64,000 nt of DNA from Bolinopsis microptera (Eukaryota; Ctenophora; Tentaculata; Lobata; Bolinopsidae): positions 12,195,182 to 12,259,181 of the forward strand of contig NC_087074.1 in assembly GCF_026151205.1 (NCBI RefSeq). The letters run 5' to 3'. Numbering within the stretch: position 1 is the stretch's first letter; the number at the start of each line of letters is the position of its first letter. Positions 59,049-64,000 of this stretch are shown here, piece by piece. Position numbers and translations under genes: made by a program. Under the pieces are notes generated by a model, which made no database searches, was not told the DNA's origin, and saw only the letters and a list, made by a program, of their open reading frames with translations.

Positions 59049-62000
59049 TTATGATTTTTCTTGCTTATCGGGGCAGCTGGGGGCAGCACTGTCACTGGGA
59101 GCAGAAGCTTCTTGCTCATCAGGGCAGCTGGGGGCAGCACTGTCACTAGGGACAGAAGCTTCTTGCTCCTTGGAGTAGCTGGGGGCAGCACTGTGACTGG
59201 TGCCAAAAGCTTCTTGCTCCTTGGAGTAGCTGGGGGCAGCACTGTGACTGGGGCCAAAAGCTTCTTGCTCCTTGGAGTAGCTGGGGGCAGCACTGTGACT
59301 GGGGCCAAAAGCTTCTTGCTCCTTGGAGTAGCTGGGGGCAGCACTGTGACTGGGGACAAAAGCTTCTTGCTCCTTGGAGTAGCTGGGGGCAGCCCTGTGA
59401 CTGGGGGCAGAAGCTTCTTGCTCCTTGGAGTAGCTGGGGGCAGCCCTGTGACTGGGGCCAAAAGCTTCTTGCTCCTTGGAGTAGCTGGGGGCAGCCCTGT
59501 GACTGGGGGCAGAAGCTTCTTGCTCCTTGGAGTAGCTGGGGGCAGCCCTGTGACTGGAACCAAAAGCTTCTTCCTTCTTGGAGTAGCTGGGGGAAGCTGT
59601 AACCTTTTGTAAGGAAGCTGTAACCTTTTTTAAGGATTTTGATGGTTTTTTAACATGCAAACAATAGGCTTCGTACACTTGACCGCTCTGCTGAAATCAA
59701 TAATACATATGATATCAGATCAAACTTAATCAACAACACTGCCCAATTTATCTTCAAATTTCCCCCTCGCCAACCAAGACTAAATAAAGTAAATTTCAAT
59801 TGTGATCACTTAACATTTATATAAATAATGGAAGTAGAACGTTTTTACCTCATACTCTTGCTTTGCTCCCCAATCTAGGACTATGTCATTATCTGGCACA
59901 TTACTTTCTCTTTCTTTTTCACTTCGTATTGGTCTGTCACTTTGTATTGCTTTGTGAGCCTCAGGACTTACAAGTATCTCTGAACCTGCAAAAAGTTTTG
60001 GATAAATTTATAATATCTTTTATTTCTAAATAGGTCAGAAAGTTTTTAAGGGTTCTTTTGCGGAAGTGATAAACACAGATCCCACCTCCAGATAGTTGGA
60101 ATAGCTGAGTTTTTAAGGATATAAACACAGACCCCACCTCCAGATAGTTGGAATAGCTGAGTTTTTAAGGATATAAACACAGATCCCACCTCCAGATAGT
60201 TGGAACAGCTGAGTTTTTAAGGATATAAACACAGATCCCACCTCCAGATAGTTGGAACAGCTGAGTTTTTAAGGATATAAACACAGACCCCACCCCAGAT
60301 AGCCCCATATTCTCACCTTGAGTTAGAGAGCACAAAGTGTCAGCCATCTCGCACACCCCCAGAAATGCAAACTTCGGAGCCATGTCCTCACCGTTCCCCA
60401 ACAAGCCTGTGTGTATTGTACCTGGGGATGAAGTATCTATTAGCTTGAAAGAGTTTCGTTTGTTGTGTTCAGTGTTTGGTCCAAGTTTCATTATCTTCGG
60501 CGTCACAGAAGTAATAATTGCAGCCGGTAGATGTTAAAATATACAGTTCCTAAGCAGTTGCTAAGGCTACTAGACACGAGAGGATAGCATGAGGATGCTA
60601 TGAGGGGGGGGGGGGGGGGGGGGCGAGGGTATGTCAGCTGGGTGTGGAACAGATTATAGGAAGATGAGTTAATACAACATGTGAGTAGTCGCTATGTCAC
60701 ACCGGTCTGGTAAAAGCTGCCGACGATACCACTAATAAAAACAATAAATTGGGCGTGAAATGGATCGAAATAAAGTTAATTACAGAATTTTTCAAGTAAC
60801 TCAGACACGTAGAATATCTTATATTTAGGAAAATTGACAACACATAATTCTCATACCAGTATGCATTCCAGCCTTGATGCAGACATTTACATCCTTTAGA
60901 TTAGCGGCTTCTATCTCATGTTCCATCTTTAATATCAATTTCTGGATAACTTTTATAGTTGCCAAGTGATTAGAGTTCTGGCGCTGGCTTTCTGTTACAC
61001 TGCTGCATACCCACATACGACGAGCTTTCTGCCCTTGGCCCTGGGTGAAAGCTGTTAGAAGATATTTTTCCATCCTTGAATTTCATGACATGGAACACGC
61101 AAGACGTGTTGATACGTTTATCAACTGCAGGGTCTTTTCCTAATTTAAAAAATGGGTGCCATAGAAAGGTATCACCAAAAGATTGAAATTGGGCTGTGAG
61201 ATGGCCACTATTAGCTGTTATTGGTTATAAGGGGGCTATAGGATTAGAATTACACTCGGTAAAAGCATTGCGTACAACAGAAAATTCGGTCGTTGACCTG
61301 TTGAAATATTAACTACATTGCATCAGTATCAAATGCTTTTATTTTTATACAGAATAACAGCCATAAAATAAGTTGAATAATAATTATAGTACTCACAAAG
61401 AAGAACCTGGTACCATGCCCGAGGTGGTCTAAAATTGACCTGAACTTCGTTTCCAAGTCCACCACACTCTGGAGTGATTTGCCATGCTGCAGTGCGTTCG
61501 TCAGCCTGAGGGTCACAACAGGTAAGGTTCGACACGTCTTCTTCTTTCAACAGAGTATACTGTTTAACTCGGGCTTAACTCGAGTTTAACCCATTTTATA
61601 TTTCGTTTGTTTTAAAAAAAATTACTTATCGCCACCCTACCAAATATCTAAAAGATTGCTTGAAAAATAAAGAAATTCAAAACGACTCAACTGCAGTTGA
61701 GCCCCTTTTGTTAAAGAAGGGAATTAACCAACTTTACAGAAATTTTGTAGGCAAGCAGCCAATAATAGAAATACTTACCACCGGGCCACCAGCCTGCCCC
61801 GCTATAGTTATACTCAACCATTATTAGCTGATAACGTTATATATATGGGAGTCACGGTTTCTAAGAAGGTCAATAATTACTAGCTTACCCCGCTAGTTCG
61901 ATTACTGCAACACTTGTGTCTGGTAACCTCTCAGGCTTGAAATTGTCCAATCCAGCATTCATTAGGATCCTGAAAATATTCTTCAAAGCATCCCAATTTG

Positions 62001-64000
62001 TAAACTGCCATGCTATATAACGATAAAGACACCTAATTTCAAGTGCAAAATAGTGCATAGTGGGACATTGTGAGTATTAGAGTATGGACTTTGGAGAATG
62101 AGAGGTCTCAGAATTCCACTAACTTGGGAACAAAGTGCTCCTTCAACTCGTTAACTTTCTTGTTCTCAGCGTCCATTTGAGATTCTTTATCAGCCGCCTT
62201 TTCAGCCAGAGCATCGCTAAACTTCTCCATTCTCTTCACCGCACGATCCAAGAAATTTCCTTTCTTTGACCTGCCCAAGTTGAACATGAGTATATTCTAC
62301 TATTCTATCCTTCGTGCGACTTATCTTATTATTGTTTCATAGATAGCACTTCATTTATTCGACGATCAAGCTTACCCTTTAGGATCGACTCTTTTCAGTC
62401 GAGTAGAAATCTTCTTGAAAGCATCTCTATTTTCAGGGTTTTCATGCCACCAGTTCTGTTTTACCATGTTCGAAATTCTCTGAATTTTTACTCTAGTAAA
62501 ATCCTTAAGTAAACAAAATGCTGCAGGGGTCGCAATGAAAGTTAGAAATTTGAGACTGGGATAAAAGGTCCATAATTATACTTAGGAAACTTGACACAAG
62601 AACATAGTTGGCTACACAGTACACACCCTTAACGGCTTGTTCCTAGTTTGTCCACTAAAATCAGGGCGGAATGGTTGCTCAAGAGTCGTATCTTTAATCT
62701 TTAGAATTATCGCTGCGGAGAGAATACTTTTAAAATAATAAGACTCCAAATCCACTGTCCAATACTCCAAAATTATTGGGTCCAGGGAATACACAGAGCC
62801 AGGGGTTAAAATCATTAATTTATCCGTTTGTTTCTAGTTGGAAAAAGGTGATCAAATCAGCAGCAACAAAACAGTTGCGCTACTGTAGGAAAAGTTCTTA
62901 AAGCTAGGAAAATTGGCTGGGCGCCTGTATTACCAGTTTTATCATAAAAGTCACTCACAGTTAGGAGTTTCAGAGTTTTCAACAGAGTTAAGGTTGAATG
63001 GGCCTGCTGTGTTGATAATCTCGTGGACTATGATTGCAAAACTGTACGTATCTCCAGCTTTAGTTCCACATACGTCTATGTATTTCTTTCTTACTAATTC
63101 AGGAGCTCTCCACAGTAAGCCTGAGCACAGAAAATTAACCTTCCAAAGCGTGAAGACACGTGGTGTAGTCACGCGGTGTAGTCACGTGGTGTAGTCACGT
63201 GGTGAAGTCACGTGGTGTAGTCACGTGGTGTAGTCACGTGGTGTAGTCACGTGGTGTAGTCACGTGGTGTAGTCACGTGGTGTAGTCACGTGGTGTACCG
63301 TGTAGTCACGCGGTGTAGTCACGTGGTGTAGTAACGTGGTGTAGTCACGTGGTGAAGTCACGTGGTGTAGTCACGTGGTGTAGTCACGCGGTGCAGTCAC
63401 TCGGTGCAGTCACGCGGTGCAGTCACGTGGTGTAGTCACATGGTATAGTCACGTGGTGGCTGGTGCACATGACAGACCGTCAAGTTTTTGCTTTCTTACG
63501 TTTGTTGTGTTCCACCTCAGAATGATGATACAATTTCTTCATATCAGACATGAATACACATTCTCCATAATCGCCTATTTTCATGGTGAAGTTGTCAGAT
63601 ACTAGAATGTTGGTTGTCTTGAGGTTACCATGTGATCCTATGTTTGTTTTGTTGTGAATGAATGACATCCCCTGTGTGAATGAAATGAAATGAATTAAAA
63701 TGAAACGAAATGGAATAATGTGCTTGTATACCGCCCATATGGTTAGAATGAAAACAAATCGAATATATTGGAATATGTATAAGCCCAAATGCATAGAACC
63801 ATCAGCCATGCCATGGAAGGCTGTGTGAATATCAACAACCAGCGAGAAGTTTTAAAATGCCTAGCTTTCGGGGTTTTAAACACCATGGTCTTATAAATCA
63901 AAATGAAATGTGCAATGAGGACTCACTGTTGCAATATCATCAATCATACTGAGTTTCAGAGTACTGTCAATTTCCATTGTCTCGTCGTTTAAAACATCCT
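59049..64000 (-). CDS. Receptor guanylate-cyclase-like protein, 3' part (degenerate cyclase)
   Basis: The 5' end lies beyond the window. Exons read on the minus strand: 64000-63927, 63671-63500, 63120-62959, 62712-62627, 62479-62376, 62270-62124, 61969-61889, 61793-61779, 61505-about 61407, 61074-60857, 60421-60317, 59985-59849, 59690-59049. Kinase-homology domain: GMSFIHNKTNIGSHGNLKTT, MKIGDYGECVF, LLWRAPELVRKKYIDV, GDTYSFAIIVHEII, EQPFRPDF and NWWHENPENRDAFKKI. Dimerisation helix: NFLDRAVKRMEKFSDALAEK. The cyclase fold is traceable (LQSVVDLETKFRSILDHL; AGMHTG; FAFLGVCEMADTL; GSEILVSPEAHKAI) but the usual metal Asp and the NxxxR catalytic pair are changed. The last exon is a 17-residue repeat tail. 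In active relatives the protein makes cGMP at the membrane. Exon 9's donor (GTTCTT) is weak and the 15-nt exon 8 is tentative. Confidence 0.75.
59073..59600. repeat. 51-bp coding minisatellite (17-residue repeats)
   Basis: About ten copies of a 51-bp unit lie inside the last exon of the cyclase-like gene. On the minus strand each gives APSYSKEQEAFGPSHSA with small variations; the last two are APSCPDEQEASAPSDSA-like. The period is a multiple of three, so copy-number change keeps the frame. All three frames of the array stay open on both strands, which creates long false ORFs. Confidence 0.95.
60068..60301. repeat. 52-bp intronic tandem repeat
   Basis: Four and a half copies of a unit (TAAACACAGATCCCACCTCC, then AGATAGTTGGAATAGCTGAG, then TTTTTAAGGA) with a period of 52 bp. 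The array lies in the intron between exons 60421-60317 and 59985-59849 and stops about 16 bp from the donor. Confidence 0.95.
60604..60623. repeat. 20-nt poly-G run
   Basis: An uninterrupted run of 20 G in an intron of the cyclase-like gene. Confidence 0.95.
63155..63465. repeat. 13-bp tandem array carrying CACGTG palindromes
   Basis: About 23 units of GTAGTCACGTGGT, with variants CACGCGG, CACTCGG and CACATGG, lie in an intron of the cyclase-like gene. About 16 units contain the exact palindrome CACGTG, the E-box core bound by bHLH factors such as MYC/MAX and USF types. One 5-bp interruption (ACCGT) is at about 63297. Confidence 0.95.

Noticed and set aside
59061-59612. 183-codon plus-strand frame over the 51-bp array
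   Set aside because: The 51-bp repeat is a multiple of three, so all frames stay open; splice phases and the upstream exon support only the minus-strand frame 59690-59049.
60068-60301. Considered as coding (minus-strand frame 60165-60506 runs into it)
   Set aside because: The cyclase-like exon ends at a good donor (CAAG|GTGAG) at 60317 and joins in phase to 59985; the repeat period of 52 is not a multiple of three.
63155-63465. Regularly spaced repeats considered as a CRISPR array
   Set aside because: Units are contiguous 13-mers without unique spacers, in a eukaryotic intron.

Overview
This 64 kb window is animal nuclear DNA. The genes have introns with GT..AG junctions, the DNA is AT-rich, and the proteins are animal ones: a BARD1-like RING/ankyrin/BRCT protein, a two-domain FKBP immunophilin with TPRs, a PRDM9-like PR/SET zinc-finger protein and a receptor-guanylate-cyclase-like protein. 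The style of the non-LTR retrotransposons and the PRDM9-like gene suggest a marine invertebrate, most likely a cnidarian. That placement is an inference from family resemblance, not a proof.

Layout. 1-8.2 kb: gene-poor, with simple repeats, a poly-G-flanked foldback element, a frameshifted rhodopsin-class GPCR and a LINE 3' fragment. 8.6-14.1 kb: a near-complete minus-strand LINE (element A). 16.1-21.3 kb: minus-strand LINE fragments (D and E) fused together and split by a plus-strand LINE that carries a restriction-like endonuclease. 21.3-26.0 kb: a plus-strand LINE (B) with a full-length second ORF. 26.3-27.7 kb: another 5'-truncated LINE copy (C). 30-35.7 kb: a hAT-type MITE, an inverted fragment of the BARD1 exon 2 boundary, LINE fragments and a mariner-type nonautonomous element inside a duplicated dead element. 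35.8-42.1 kb: BARD1-like and FKBP4/5-like genes, head to tail. 44.3-52.6 kb: a three-exon gene of unknown function whose 7 kb intron holds four levels of nested transposons. 54.0-58.4 kb: a PRDM9-like gene (minus). 59.0-64.0 kb: the 3' part of a guanylate-cyclase-like gene (minus), whose 5' end lies outside the window.

The most unusual signal is in the LINEs. In two clearly different LINEs (A and B) the first ORF is a fusion of an AlkB-like 2-oxoglutarate/Fe(II) dioxygenase fold and an SGNH esterase fold, with metal and catalytic residues present in both. Element B then encodes a PHD finger, an endonuclease and a reverse transcriptase in its second ORF, four bases downstream. This points to LINE-encoded nucleic-acid demethylation or damage reversal as a possible element function. 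It is my inference and is untested.

The host genes do not form an obvious pathway. BARD1 (DNA repair), PRDM9-like (meiotic H3K4 methylation) and FKBP (Hsp90 co-chaperone) have separate roles. Coordinates of spliced genes come from reading frame, intron phase and homology by eye; no alignment, transcript or search was available.
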